Part shown: positions 22,985 to 30,924 of the stretch, piece after piece
How the letters are laid out: every line of letters starts with the position of its first letter
How positions within the stretch are numbered: position 1 is the first letter of the stretch
NCBI GenBank assembly: GCA_900762005.1
Contig: CAAFEV010000196.1
Span: 1 to 39,868 of the forward strand
Source: an uncultured Oscillospiraceae bacterium
GTDB lineage: Bacteria; Bacillota; Clostridia; Oscillospirales; Oscillospiraceae
Direction of reading: 5' to 3'
DNA: 39,868 bases
Position numbers and translations under genes: made by a program
Notes under the pieces: generated by a model
The model's input: the letters and a program-made list of their open reading frames with translations, nothing else
What the model was told of the DNA's origin: nothing
The model's database searches: none

Positions 22985-23866
22985 ATGCAGATTTTTGACA
23001 GAAAAACTCAGACACTCATACAGCAGCCGGAGGTCGGCATCGGCGCAATCCGCTTTGTCTACGGCACAAGCCTCGGCAGAATGCTCGCCAAGGGGATTTT
23101 GTGCCGGAAATTCGTCTCCAACGCCTATGCCGCGTGGCAGAAAAGCTGCTTTTCCCGCGGCAAGGTCCGGAAATTCATGGCGCAGTATCAAATCTCCGTT
23201 GACGACTGCACAACGCGGGAGTTTCCAAACTTCAACGCGTTCTTTACCCGCCGTCGAAGATGTTATGTAAACCAAACGCCGGAGACGGGACTGCCCGCGA
23301 TTGCCGATGCCAAGCTGACTGCGCTGCCGATTGACGGGCAGTCGGTTTGCACGGTCAAGGGCGTGCCCTATACCGTCGCGGAGCTGTTGGACGACGCGGC
23401 GTTGGCAGCGCGGTATGTCGGCGGTCTGTGCCTGATTTTCCGCCTTGCACCGAGCGATTACCATCGCTATGCCTACCCCGACAACGGACGGCAGGACACA
23501 ACGCGGCTTGTGCCGGGCGTGCTGCATACGGTGCATCCGCTTGCAGCCGATTTGCGCGTTTACCGACGCAATACCCGCACGGTGACGGTTCTGCACACCG
23601 AGCATTTCGGACAGATTGTGCAGCTGGAGGTCGGTGCGCTGTTGGTCGGGAAAATCTGCAACCACTGCGAAACCGACGGGGAATTTACGAAACTGCAGGA
23701 AAAGGGGTACTTTGCCTACGGCGGTTCAACGGTGATCTTGCTGTTGCAGCACGGCACTGCCGTGCCCGATGCGGACATCGCAGCGCAATCTGCAGCGGGG
23801 ATTGAGACGCAGGTGCACCTCGGTGAGCAGGTCGCCTCTGTGCCGAAGCAGGAGGTAACACCGTGA
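22985..23866 (+). CDS. psd: Phosphatidylserine decarboxylase
   Basis: The 293-residue protein converts phosphatidylserine to phosphatidylethanolamine at the membrane. It shows the family's N-terminal FNAFFTRR region, the APSDYHRYAYP segment around the catalytic His, and a GGST site (YFAYGGSTVILL) near residue 251. There the proenzyme would cleave itself between Gly and Ser to create the pyruvoyl group. Most family members have LGST; GGST also occurs. The ATG at 22985 has AAGGCGGTG upstream; an in-frame ATG at 22943 lies before the -10 box and is rejected. The stop overlaps the next start (GTGA). Confidence 0.93.
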   Translation: MQIFDRKTQTLIQQPEVGIGAIRFVYGTSLGRMLAKGILCRKFVSNAYAAWQKSCFSRGKVRKFMAQYQISVDDCTTREFPNFNAFFTRRRRCYVNQTPETGLPAIADAKLTALPIDGQSVCTVKGVPYTVAELLDDAALAARYVGGLCLIFRLAPSDYHRYAYPDNGRQDTTRLVPGVLHTVHPLAADLRVYRRNTRTVTVLHTEHFGQIVQLEVGALLVGKICNHCETDGEFTKLQEKGYFAYGGSTVILLLQHGTAVPDADIAAQSAAGIETQVHLGEQVASVPKQEVTP

Positions 23867-24120
23867 GCCATTCGTTTTTTCAGAACAGAAAGTGTGAATT
23901 TTTTCCCTGTCACGCGGGAGCCGAGGCAGAACGGTTTAACTGTTTGTTTTGCTTTTGCCCGCTTTACGCGCTCGCAGAAGCCTGCGGCGGGCAGTTCATC
24001 CGCACCCCCGACGGTGTGAAGGATTGCTCTGCGTGCCTGTTTCCGCACCTTCCGGAGAATTATATGGCGGTCTGTCAAAAAAGTACCGTGCTATGTGAGA
24101 GAAGCAAGAAACGGGCGTAG
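23863..24120 (+). CDS. Cysteine-rich small-domain protein
   Basis: The 85-residue protein starts at a GTG overlapping the psd stop. It has nine Cys and matches the cysteine-rich small domain family pattern: FFQNRKCEFFPCH, FNCLFCFCPLYAL, then VKDCSACLFPH. These Cys probably bind zinc or another metal. The family's function is not established. Translational coupling to psd is shown by the overlap, but a shared role is not. Confidence 0.85.
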   Translation: MSHSFFQNRKCEFFPCHAGAEAERFNCLFCFCPLYALAEACGGQFIRTPDGVKDCSACLFPHLPENYMAVCQKSTVLCERSKKRA

Positions 24121-24241
24121 GTTTTCTGTCTTTTCTCTTTTTGCAGTTTACCATAATTTTTATTATGTTAACCTCTGCTTTGCGGGATTACCCTGTTCTT
24201 TCTTCCGAAGCGCGTTTAGCCGCAGAATGCGGAGGGGAGAA

Positions 24242-24344
24242 AAGGCTCTCTCCCTCAGTCGCGGCTATGCCGCGCCAGCTCCCTCGTCAGAGGGAGCCAA
24301 GGGCGGGGGACGGGGGACGAGGAACGGGATACGGGGAATGGGAG
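24242..24344. repeat. Interspersed palindromic repeat, copy 2, with G-rich tail
   Basis: CTCTCTCCCTCAG (24246-24258), a GCGGCTATGCCGC hairpin, and CTCCCTCGTCAGAGGGAG (about 24279-24296, itself a palindrome) match copy 1 near 2071-2207, without the roughly 80-base insert. A G-rich tail of about 44 bases built from degenerate GGGGACG units follows at 24301-24344. The element sits in the 530-base gap between the Cys-rich gene and folT. The rest of that gap holds the folT promoter and riboswitch; I see nothing in 24121-24241. Confidence 0.8.
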
Positions 24345-24427
24345 GCGCAGGATGCGGTACTTGCAACAACAAGCGGCGTTTTTTCAGCCGATAAGGCGTC
24401 AGCGGCTTGTGTTCCCGAAAATAACGC

Positions 24428-24455
24428 TTGCTTTTCGGCAAAAACGCGGTACAAT
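24428..24455 (+). promoter_or_regulatory. folT promoter
   Basis: TTGCTT, a 16-base spacer and TACAAT lie about 30 bases before the THF riboswitch. Confidence 0.65.
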
Positions 24456-24484
24456 GGGACTACAATCAAATTACGGATGCTGTA

Positions 24485-24588
24485 TGGAGTAGGAATCGTG
24501 CGTTAAGTACCGGACGGATGGGAGGTTGCCGCCGGGCGAAGGCAGTGCTTGCGCTGCCGCGATGCGATTACCGCAACCGCCTGCACAA
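24485..24588 (+). promoter_or_regulatory. Tetrahydrofolate (THF, folT-type) riboswitch
   Basis: The conserved GCGTTAAGT core is at 24500-24508, followed by GGATGGGAGGTTGCC and GGGCGAAGGC. GGTTGC (24524-24529) can pair with GCAACC (24573-24578), consistent with the long-range pseudoknot of this class. A GGCAGTGC hairpin lies at 24541-24558. The class binds reduced folates and shuts off folate uptake genes. The downstream gene is a folate transporter, and folC follows. Confidence 0.9.
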
Positions 24589-24619
24589 AGATGCCCGTAG
24601 GGGCATAGCATCCATTTTT

Positions 24620-24649
24620 AACCTCCTCCAAACAAGGGAGGATTTTTTT
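24620..24649 (+). promoter_or_regulatory. Riboswitch expression platform: hairpin containing the folT ribosome-binding site
   Basis: CCTCC (24622-24626) pairs with GGAGG (24637-24641), which is the folT ribosome-binding site. Seven T follow, ending at the ATG (24650). The same hairpin could act as a terminator or hide the ribosome-binding site when folate is bound. A second small hairpin (ATGCCC/GGGCAT, about 24590-24606) lies just upstream. Confidence 0.7.
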
Positions 24650-25246
24650 ATGTCTGTTTTTAAACGCTTTCTCGGTCCGTTTTCCATTCAGCGCATTGCC
24701 GCGGACGCTGTGCTGATTGCGCTCTATTTTGCGCTGTCGCTGCTCTCGGTGGAGCTTGGCGGACTCAAGCTCACGTTCGCGTCTCTGGCGACGATTCTCT
24801 GCGCCCTGCTCTACGGTCCTGCGGACGGCTTTCTGGTCGGGCTGCTGGGCGCGTTTTTGGAGCAACTGCTCAGTAAATACGGTCTGACTCAGGCGACTAT
24901 CCTGTGGATATTGCCGCAGGCACTGCGCGGGCTGACCATCGGGCTTTTTGTCATGCTGTTTGCAAAGCAGTTTTCCGTTTCTGCCGTGCTGCAGCGCCGC
25001 CGTCCCTTTGCGTTTTTTGCGCTCTGCATCGGCTCGGGGCTGTTGGTATCCGCGCTGAATACGGCTGTCTATTACATCGACTCCAAGCTGTTCGGGTATT
25101 ATGAATATCATTTGATTTTCGGCGTACTGTGGCTGCGGCTGCTTTCGGGAATGCTCTCGTCCCTGCTGATGGCAATGGTCGCCGTGCCGATTGCCGCAGG
25201 TCTGGTGCGCGCACGGCTCGTAACGCCGATAAGGAGCAAGCCATGA
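24650..25246 (+). CDS. folT: Folate ECF transporter S component
   Basis: The 198-residue membrane protein has about six helices: AVLIALYFALSLLSVEL, ATILCALLYGPADGFLVGLLGAFLEQLL, then ILWILPQALRGLTIGLFVML, and two C-terminal helices. This matches S components of energy-coupling-factor vitamin transporters, which capture folate and use shared EcfT/EcfA subunits encoded elsewhere. The THF riboswitch upstream and folC downstream (4-base overlap) fix the substrate as folate. The ATG at 24650 follows the GGAGG in the expression platform. Confidence 0.93.
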   Translation: MSVFKRFLGPFSIQRIAADAVLIALYFALSLLSVELGGLKLTFASLATILCALLYGPADGFLVGLLGAFLEQLLSKYGLTQATILWILPQALRGLTIGLFVMLFAKQFSVSAVLQRRRPFAFFALCIGSGLLVSALNTAVYYIDSKLFGYYEYHLIFGVLWLRLLSGMLSSLLMAMVAVPIAAGLVRARLVTPIRSKP

Positions 25247-26532
25247 CGATAACTGAAGCACTTGCTTATATTCAATCCGTGAGCTGGCGCGGCTCGGTTC
25301 CCGGGCTTTCGCGCACACGGGAGCTGCTGGCGCGGCTCGGAAATCCGCAAAATCGTCTGAAATTTATCCACATCGCGGGCACAAACGGCAAAGGCTCGAC
25401 GGCGGCGATGCTCGACTCGATTTTTCGCGCCGCCGGATACACCACGGGGCTTTACACATCCCCGTATATCACCTGCTTCAACGAGCGGATGCAGGTAAAC
25501 GGCGAGATGATTTCCGACGGTGAGCTGTCCGCCCTGACCGAGCAGGTGCGTCCTCACGCCGAGGCAATGGACGACCATCCGACCGTCTTTGAGCTGGTGA
25601 CGGCGATTGCCATGCTCTATTTCGCCCGACACACCTGCGACATCGTGGTACTGGAGGTGGGCCTGGGCGGGGAGCTGGACTCGACAAATGTGATTGCCGC
25701 GCCGGAGCTTGCCGTGATTACAAGCATCGGTTATGACCATATGGCGGTGCTCGGTGATACGCTTGAGCAGATTGCCTCGGCGAAAGCGGGCATATTCAAG
25801 GGCGGTGACGCGGTGATTTACCGCGCTTCGGACAGCGTGGAGCAGGTGTTCGCCGACCGCTGCGCCGCAACGGGAACAGCCTTGCACAGGGCGGACTTTG
25901 ACAGTCTGTTGCTGCATTCGCACAATTTTTCCGGCCAGATATTTGACTGCGGCGCAAGAAAAGCACTTCTTCTGCCGCTGTTGGGGGCGCATCAACTGAA
26001 AAACGCCGCCGTGGTGCTCGCCGCCGTGGACGTACTGACGCAAAGAGGCTGGCGGATTTCGGAGGCACAGCTGCGCGAGGGCTTGCGCACCGTGCGGTGG
26101 TGCGGCCGCTTTGAGCTGCTGCGCACGGAGCCGATTTTTATCGTGGACGGCGGTCACAATCCGCAGTGCATGGACGCTCTGGTGCAGAATATCCGCGATT
26201 ATCTGCCCGGTCGCCCGATTACCGCGCTGACCGGGGTCATGGCGGACAAGGACTATTCGGAAATGTACCGCATTATCGCGCCCTATCTCACGGGCTTCGT
26301 CACCGTGACGCCGGACAATCCGCGTGCTCTGCCCGCAAAAACGCTGGCACAGGTGCTTGTCCCATTCGGAAAGCCCGTGACCGCCTGCGAAAGCGTGGCG
26401 GGTGGCGTAAAAACGGCACTTTCGCAGACAGGGCAAAACGGCGCGGTGCTCGCCTTCGGCAGCCTGTATATGGTCGGGGAAATTCGGGACACCGTGGCGG
26501 CGGGCAGAAGCTCCCGCCCCGCAGACGGTTGA
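25243..26532 (+). CDS. folC: Folylpolyglutamate synthase/dihydrofolate synthase
   Basis: The 429-residue Mur-ligase-type enzyme adds glutamate to folates, keeping them in the cell as better cofactors. It shows the N-terminal HIAGTNGKGSTAAML P-loop (about residues 42-56), VVLEVGLGGELDSTN, SIGYDHMAVLGDT and the late IVDGGHNPQCMDAL. The ATG at 25243 has AAGGAG upstream and overlaps the folT stop (ATGA), so the two are co-translated under THF riboswitch control. Length is normal for the family. Confidence 0.96.
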   Translation: MTITEALAYIQSVSWRGSVPGLSRTRELLARLGNPQNRLKFIHIAGTNGKGSTAAMLDSIFRAAGYTTGLYTSPYITCFNERMQVNGEMISDGELSALTEQVRPHAEAMDDHPTVFELVTAIAMLYFARHTCDIVVLEVGLGGELDSTNVIAAPELAVITSIGYDHMAVLGDTLEQIASAKAGIFKGGDAVIYRASDSVEQVFADRCAATGTALHRADFDSLLLHSHNFSGQIFDCGARKALLLPLLGAHQLKNAAVVLAAVDVLTQRGWRISEAQLREGLRTVRWCGRFELLRTEPIFIVDGGHNPQCMDALVQNIRDYLPGRPITALTGVMADKDYSEMYRIIAPYLTGFVTVTPDNPRALPAKTLAQVLVPFGKPVTACESVAGGVKTALSQTGQNGAVLAFGSLYMVGEIRDTVAAGRSSRPADG

Positions 26533-26550
26533 TTTTTCGGAACTTTTGTG

Positions 26551-26579
26551 TTGATTTTTGCGGAAAGAATGGTTATAAT
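26551..26579 (+). promoter_or_regulatory. Promoter of the DUF1858 gene
   Basis: TTGATT, a 17-base spacer and TATAAT lie 26 bases before the start. Confidence 0.7.
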
Positions 26580-26605
26580 AGAAAAAAACAAAGGAGACTG
26601 CTGTT

Positions 26606-26824
26606 ATGGCTGTTAAAATTGAAAGAACCACGATTATCGGCGATGTGCTGGACATCGCGCCGCAGACCGCACCCCTGTTCATGGCAATCGGAATGCACTG
26701 CCTCGGCTGCCCGTCCTCCCGCGGCGAGACCGTAGAGGAAGCCTGCATGGTGCACGGCATTGACGCCGACGCTTTCCTGACGCAGGTCAACCGCTTCCTC
26801 GAGGCGCAGGAGGCCGGCGAATAA
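26606..26824 (+). CDS. DUF1858 domain protein
   Basis: The 72-residue protein is the ScdA-N/DUF1858 fold on its own: IIGDVLDIAPQTAPLFMAIGMHCLGCPSSRGETVEEACMVHG. The CLGCP motif with two Cys and the following GETVEEA match the family; some relatives are fused to hybrid-cluster or iron-sulfur repair proteins. It has its own promoter and an AAAGGAG site, and is followed by a terminator. The exact role is unknown. Confidence 0.9.
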   Translation: MAVKIERTTIIGDVLDIAPQTAPLFMAIGMHCLGCPSSRGETVEEACMVHGIDADAFLTQVNRFLEAQEAGE

Positions 26825-26853
26825 TTTATGAAAAAAGGCATCCGGCAACCCAA

Positions 26854-26907
26854 CCGAGCTGTGCAAATATGTGCAGAAACGGCAACGGCAGCTCGGGTGC
26901 TTTTTTT
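26854..26907 (+). terminator. Terminator after the DUF1858 gene
   Basis: CCGAGCTG (26854-26861) pairs with CAGCTCGG (26889-26896), with a GTGC and a seven-T run following. It lies just before the trmK ribosome-binding site. Confidence 0.7.
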
Positions 26908-26921
26908 GTGACGGAGGAACA

Positions 26922-27638
26922 ATGAAGCTACCGATTTCAAAGCGTTTGCAATGCTGTGCAGAGCAGGTGCTGCCGGGTGCGCGGGTTGCGGATGTCGGCT
27001 GCGACCACGGTTATCTGGGCATTTCCCTTTTACTCGGCGGCAGGGCAAGCTTTATACACGCGACCGATTTGCGTGAGCTGCCGCTCAGACACGCCCTGCA
27101 AAACGCCCTGTGCTTCGGCACGGCGCAACAGATGCGCTTTACCTGTGCGCCGGGGCTTTCCGCCGTTTCACCCGACGAGGTGGACACGATTATCTGCGCC
27201 GGCATGGGCGGCGATCTGATTGCGCAGATTTTACGCGACTGTCCATGGCTCAGGTCGGCGCGGTATCATTTGATTTTACAGCCGCAGTCCTCCGGCAATG
27301 ATTTGAGGCGCAAGCTCTATGCCCTCGGCTTCGGAATGGAGCGCGAGACGCTGGTCGAGGACGGCGGCTTTCTTTACACCGTGCTGTGTGCACGCTTCGG
27401 CAACGCAGTAAGCCTTACGCCGGGGCAGCAATACTGCTCGCCGCAGCTATTGCAAAGCGGGTCTGCGCTGCTGCCGGTGTATCTTGCACGGATTTTTCAC
27501 GCGCTGACACTGACTGTGGAGGGCCTTCGCCGCGCAAATGACCCGACGGCGGCGAAGCGGCTGGCTTATTATGAAACGGCACTGCGGGAGGTGTCGGAAA
27601 TGAGGGATACTGATGGCAACAGTACAGACGATTTATGA
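26922..27638 (+). CDS. trmK: tRNA (adenine22-N1) methyltransferase
   Basis: The 238-residue SAM-dependent enzyme methylates A22 of tRNA. It has the Rossmann motif VADVGCDHGYLGI (about residues 24-36), TIICAGMGGDLIAQIL and LILQPQSSGNDLR, which are characteristic of TrmK. The ATG at 26922 has ACGGAGG upstream. It overlaps the next gene by 26 bases. TrmK beside a Nif3-like gene is a conserved Firmicutes arrangement. Confidence 0.93.
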   Translation: MKLPISKRLQCCAEQVLPGARVADVGCDHGYLGISLLLGGRASFIHATDLRELPLRHALQNALCFGTAQQMRFTCAPGLSAVSPDEVDTIICAGMGGDLIAQILRDCPWLRSARYHLILQPQSSGNDLRRKLYALGFGMERETLVEDGGFLYTVLCARFGNAVSLTPGQQYCSPQLLQSGSALLPVYLARIFHALTLTVEGLRRANDPTAAKRLAYYETALREVSEMRDTDGNSTDDL

Positions 27639-28401
27639 CTTTGTGAAAACCCTTGCGCCGGAAACGATGGCTTACGAGGACGATTCCATCGGGCTGCTGT
27701 GCGGCAGAGCGGGCAAGTCCGTCCGGCGCATTCTGATTGCGCTGGACGTTTCAGCCGCCTCCTGCGCGGAGGCGAAAGCCCTCGGCTGCGAGCTGCTCGT
27801 GACGCACCACCCCGCCCTGCGCCGGCTTTCCGCTGTCAGCGACACAAGCGCAATGGGCGCAAATCTGCTGTTTTTAGCGGAGAACGGGATTGCCGCCGTC
27901 AACGCGCACACGAATTTGGACTGTGCCCCCGGCGGCGTGAACGACTGTCTTGCCGCCGCTCTCGGCTTGTCCGGGGTGTGCGTGCTCGACCCGACCGGTG
28001 TTGACGAAAACGGACGGGCTTACGGTCTGCTGCGCGGCGGCTCCTTGCCCGAAACCGAGCCTGAGGTCTTTGCTGCGGCTGTGAAGAAGGCTCTCGGCTG
28101 TGAGGGTCTGCGTTATGCTTCGGGCGGGCAGGCGATCACGAAGGTCGCCGTCGGCGGCGGGAGCTGCGCCGATTTTCTGGGTCGCGTGGCGGCACTGGGC
28201 TATCAGGCGTTTGTCACGGCGGACGTAAAATATCACACCTTCTGCGAGGCGGCGTTCCTCGGCGTGACGCTGATTGACGCGGGGCATTTTGAGACGGAAA
28301 ACCCCGTTTGTGCCTATCTCGTGCGTGAGCTTGCCGCAGCATTCCCCGATATTGCGGTTTTTTTGTCGAAAACGCACGCCGATTGCACAAAATTCCTCTG
28401 A
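27613..28401 (+). CDS. Nif3-like dinuclear metal-centre protein
   Basis: The 262-residue protein belongs to the Nif3/YqfO family: VTHHPALRRL and VNAHTNLDCAPGGVND supply metal-binding His and Asp residues, and the C-terminal HTFCEAAFLGVTLIDAGHFETE completes the site. Long family members carry an inserted middle domain, which is absent here. The biochemical role is not settled. It starts inside the end of trmK, so the two are co-translated. Confidence 0.92.
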   Translation: MATVQTIYDFVKTLAPETMAYEDDSIGLLCGRAGKSVRRILIALDVSAASCAEAKALGCELLVTHHPALRRLSAVSDTSAMGANLLFLAENGIAAVNAHTNLDCAPGGVNDCLAAALGLSGVCVLDPTGVDENGRAYGLLRGGSLPETEPEVFAAAVKKALGCEGLRYASGGQAITKVAVGGGSCADFLGRVAALGYQAFVTADVKYHTFCEAAFLGVTLIDAGHFETENPVCAYLVRELAAAFPDIAVFLSKTHADCTKFL

Positions 28402-28405
28402 ACGG

Positions 28406-28434
28406 TTGTTTTTTCGGGGAACTTATGCTAAACT
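28406..28434 (+). promoter_or_regulatory. Promoter of the YebC-type gene
   Basis: TTGTTT, a 17-base spacer and TAAACT lie about 36 bases before the start at 28471. Confidence 0.6.
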
Positions 28435-28470
28435 ATATGCGATAATTTTTCTACGAAGGGAAGAGTCTTT

Positions 28471-29208
28471 ATGTCCGGTCATTCCAAATGGAATAACATT
28501 CAAAAAACCAAGGGCGCACAGGATGCGAAGCGTGCCGCCGTCTTTACCAAGATTGCCAAGGAAATGTATGTCGCAGTGCGCGAGGGCGGCGGCTCGGCAG
28601 ACCCGAACTATAACTCCCGTCTGGCCACCGTCATCACCAAGGCAAAAGCGGCGAATATGCCCAACGACAACATCAAGCGCGTGCTCGAAAAGGCTGCCAG
28701 CGCAGGCTCCGGCGACGCTTATGAGTCCATTACTTACGAAGGCTACGGCCCGAGCGGCATCGCCGTGATTGTCGAAACCATGACCGACAGCCGCAACCGT
28801 ACCGCCGCAACAGTACGCCACCACTTTGACAAGTTCGGCGGCAAAATGGGCGCGGCAGGCTGTGTTTCGTGGAACTTCTCAAAAAAGGGCGTGCTCGTGA
28901 TTGACGACGAGGACGAGGACTATGAAGAGGACACCGTCATGCTCGACGCGATGGACGCGGGCGCGGATGATTTCGAAGCCGAGGAGCACTGCTACACCAT
29001 TTACACCGCGCCGGACGACTTCAACGCCGTGGCGGACGCGCTGACGGCAAAGGGCTATTCCTTTGTTTCCGCGCAGATTGAAATGGTTCCCGGTGAGTAC
29101 AAAAAGCTCGACAACGCCGATGACATCGCCAACATGGAAAAATTGCTCGATAATTTTGAGGACGATGACGACGTGCAGAACGTCTGGCACAACTGGGACA
29201 GAGATTGA
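28471..29208 (+). CDS. YebC/PmpR-family protein
   Basis: The 245-residue protein starts with the family signature MSGHSKWNNIQKTKGAQDAKR. It continues with GGSADPNYNSRLATVI and NIKRVLEKA, followed by the acidic middle domain (DDEDEDYEEDTVM). The family was first described as transcription regulators; recent work links members to helping ribosomes through difficult stretches such as polyproline. It is a single gene with its own promoter and terminator. Confidence 0.96.
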   Translation: MSGHSKWNNIQKTKGAQDAKRAAVFTKIAKEMYVAVREGGGSADPNYNSRLATVITKAKAANMPNDNIKRVLEKAASAGSGDAYESITYEGYGPSGIAVIVETMTDSRNRTAATVRHHFDKFGGKMGAAGCVSWNFSKKGVLVIDDEDEDYEEDTVMLDAMDAGADDFEAEEHCYTIYTAPDDFNAVADALTAKGYSFVSAQIEMVPGEYKKLDNADDIANMEKLLDNFEDDDDVQNVWHNWDRD

Positions 29209-29230
29209 ACTCGGATTCAGATATAGAACG

Positions 29231-29269
29231 GGCAGTCCGTGCAGGTTTGCACGGACTGCCGTTGCTTTT
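29231..29269. terminator. Terminator between converging genes
   Basis: A 13-bp perfect stem (GGCAGTCCGTGCA at 29231-29243 with 29248-29260) and a T-rich tail lie between the YebC-type gene and the leftward thioesterase gene. It may serve both directions. Confidence 0.85.
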
Positions 29270-29271
29270 AT

Positions 29272-29946
29272 TCATTCCTCGCGCCATAAGCGCAGACGGA
29301 AGCTCTCGCTGCCGTCTGCCTTTTTGCCGCAAACATAGCCGCCCGGTGCTGTGAGCAGCGTGAGGGCTTCGCCGGCGAAGCATTCGCGCTCAAAGCAGAT
29401 ATTCAGCGCATTTGCGCCTGCGCTGACCAGCGGCGCACTGCGGCGGAGATACTGCACGTTGTTCAGATGCCCGTTGGCGTCGATTTCCTCCGGCACAATC
29501 TGCCACGTTGCGGCGGCGGTCATGTCTTCCGGCAGGCGCACCCTCGGCGGCAGGCTTGTACGAGGCGGCAGCGCAAAGGGCAGCTTGCTTAACACCTCCA
29601 GCCCGTTCAGGCGCAGCATGGAGCGTGTTCCGGCATCTGCCAGCACCCATGTCTGCACGGCGGTGCCGACGGGCGTTTCGCCGTCATAGAAAGTGAAATC
29701 GCGGCAGCTCACGGCAGCCGTGGGTGGACGCAGCACAGTTTCCAAGCGCACGGGCGCAACGGGAAGCTTTTGAAAATGCACCGTGCACCGCGCCAGCATC
29801 CAGAGCGCGCCGAAATTGCGGAGCATCCGGTCGTGGTCGATGTGCAGGTCAATGCTGTGGGCAACGGCGGCGCGTTCCATGGCAAACAGCGCGTCCGGCA
29901 TGGTCACAATGCCGTCGGAAAGGAAAAGCGGATATCGTTCCTGCAT
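29272..29946 (-). CDS. Acyl-ACP thioesterase
   Basis: The 224-residue protein is a double hot-dog fold acyl-ACP thioesterase of the FatA/FatB-like bacterial group, which releases fatty acids from acyl carrier protein. The second repeat has the catalytic-type EEIDANGHLNNVQYL motif near residues 150-165, and the first has LHIDHDRMLRNFGALWMLAR. It lies 21 bases after the TtcA-like gene in a leftward pair. GGAGGC lies just before the ATG at 29946. Confidence 0.87.
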   Translation of the reverse strand: MQERYPLFLSDGIVTMPDALFAMERAAVAHSIDLHIDHDRMLRNFGALWMLARCTVHFQKLPVAPVRLETVLRPPTAAVSCRDFTFYDGETPVGTAVQTWVLADAGTRSMLRLNGLEVLSKLPFALPPRTSLPPRVRLPEDMTAAATWQIVPEEIDANGHLNNVQYLRRSAPLVSAGANALNICFERECFAGEALTLLTAPGGYVCGKKADGSESFRLRLWREE

Positions 29947-29967
29947 GAGAGAAGCCTCCTTGGGAAA

Positions 29968-30711
29968 TTATATCGTGGAACCGGACGTACGGGGGTGCGG
30001 GGCGGTCTGCCACGCGGGCAGGGGCAGACGCTGCATCGCGCCGAACACGCGGTCCTTTAAGTCGGGATACTGCGCGGAGAGCTGCACAATCAGTTGCTTG
30101 ATCTCCTCGCGCTTGGTGTGCTTATCGGCAGGGCAATTATTGTGCACGACGGGCAACTGCTCGCGGGCGGCAAAGTTCTTTATCATGCCCTCGGTCAGGT
30201 AAAGCATCGGGCGGATTTGCGTCACGCCAGTGCGGTCAAGGTACGTCACCGGCTCAAAGCAGCTCAACCGCCCTTCATACAGCAGGCTCATCAGAAAGGT
30301 CTCCACCGCGTCGTCGTAATGATGCCCCAGCGCGACCTTGGAAAAGCCCTGCTCCAAAAGTGCCTGATTGAGTGCGCCGCGCCGCATCTTTGCGCACATC
30401 GAACAGGGATTTTTCTCCTTACGATAGTCAAAAATAACCGACGCAATTTCGGTTTTCACAATTTGATACGGCACGCTTAACCGCTCACACAGAGCCGCAA
30501 CCGGTGAAAAGTCCATGCCCGGCAAGCCCATATCAATCGTAATCGCCGTGAGGTCATACGGCTGCGGATAATACGCGCGCAGAGCCGCCAGCAGCACCAG
30601 CAGCGTGAGAGAATCCTTGCCGCCGGAGATGCCGACGGCAATTTTGTCATGCGGCGCAATCATTTGATAATCGTCCGCACAGCGGCGGACCAAGCCCATC
30701 ATTTTTTGCAT
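29968..30711 (-). CDS. TtcA-like tRNA thiolation enzyme
   Basis: 247 residues from the ATG at 30711 (AAGGTGA upstream); an in-frame ATG at 30828 would add 39 unrelated residues. It has the PP-loop VGISGGKDSLTLL and the CSMCAKMRRG pair of Cys, plus HHYDDAVETFLMSLLYEG, typical of the TtcA/TtuA group. These ATP-dependent enzymes adenylate a tRNA base and replace oxygen with sulfur, often using a 4Fe-4S cluster. Whether it acts on C32 or another position is not decidable here. Confidence 0.88.
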   Translation of the reverse strand: MQKMMGLVRRCADDYQMIAPHDKIAVGISGGKDSLTLLVLLAALRAYYPQPYDLTAITIDMGLPGMDFSPVAALCERLSVPYQIVKTEIASVIFDYRKEKNPCSMCAKMRRGALNQALLEQGFSKVALGHHYDDAVETFLMSLLYEGRLSCFEPVTYLDRTGVTQIRPMLYLTEGMIKNFAAREQLPVVHNNCPADKHTKREEIKQLIVQLSAQYPDLKDRVFGAMQRLPLPAWQTAPHPRTSGSTI

Positions 30712-30821
30712 ATTGTCACCTTTTTCGGAAAAACAGGAAGTTAGAATACAGGAGAATAAACGTGAATAAACGAGATTACACGAGTTTGTTCGGAGGAAAA
30801 TAAAAAATTCGGAAATTGTGC

Positions 30822-30850
30822 TTGACATTCATTTTTTGCCGTGGTATAAC
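30822..30850 (+). promoter_or_regulatory. rplM-rpsI promoter
   Basis: TTGACA, a 17-base spacer and TATAAC lie about 75 bases before rplM. Confidence 0.8.
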
Positions 30851-30856
30851 TACCCA

Positions 30857-30924
30857 TACGCGATGATTGTACGCGCAGCCATTTGATTTGTCAATCATTT
30901 AATTCATATACGGAGGAAAATTCC
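30857..30924 (+). promoter_or_regulatory. rplM leader, candidate L13 autoregulatory RNA
   Basis: The leader contains CCCATACGCGATGATTGTACGCGCAGCC-like sequence (30854-30881) with a CGCG/CGCG hairpin, then an AT-rich stretch and the CGGAGGA site. Low-GC Gram-positives often carry an L13 leader at this position. The match to the family model was not tested. Confidence 0.4.

Noticed and set aside
24301..24344. CRISPR or ordered tandem array
   Set aside because: The units are degenerate 7-8-base G-rich repeats without spacers.
25108..27048. 646-residue minus-strand open frame opposite folC and the DUF1858 gene
   Set aside because: The protein is low in recognisable motifs and rich in Arg/His/Gln typical of antisense frames. 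The plus-strand genes have clear domains, promoters and ribosome-binding sites.
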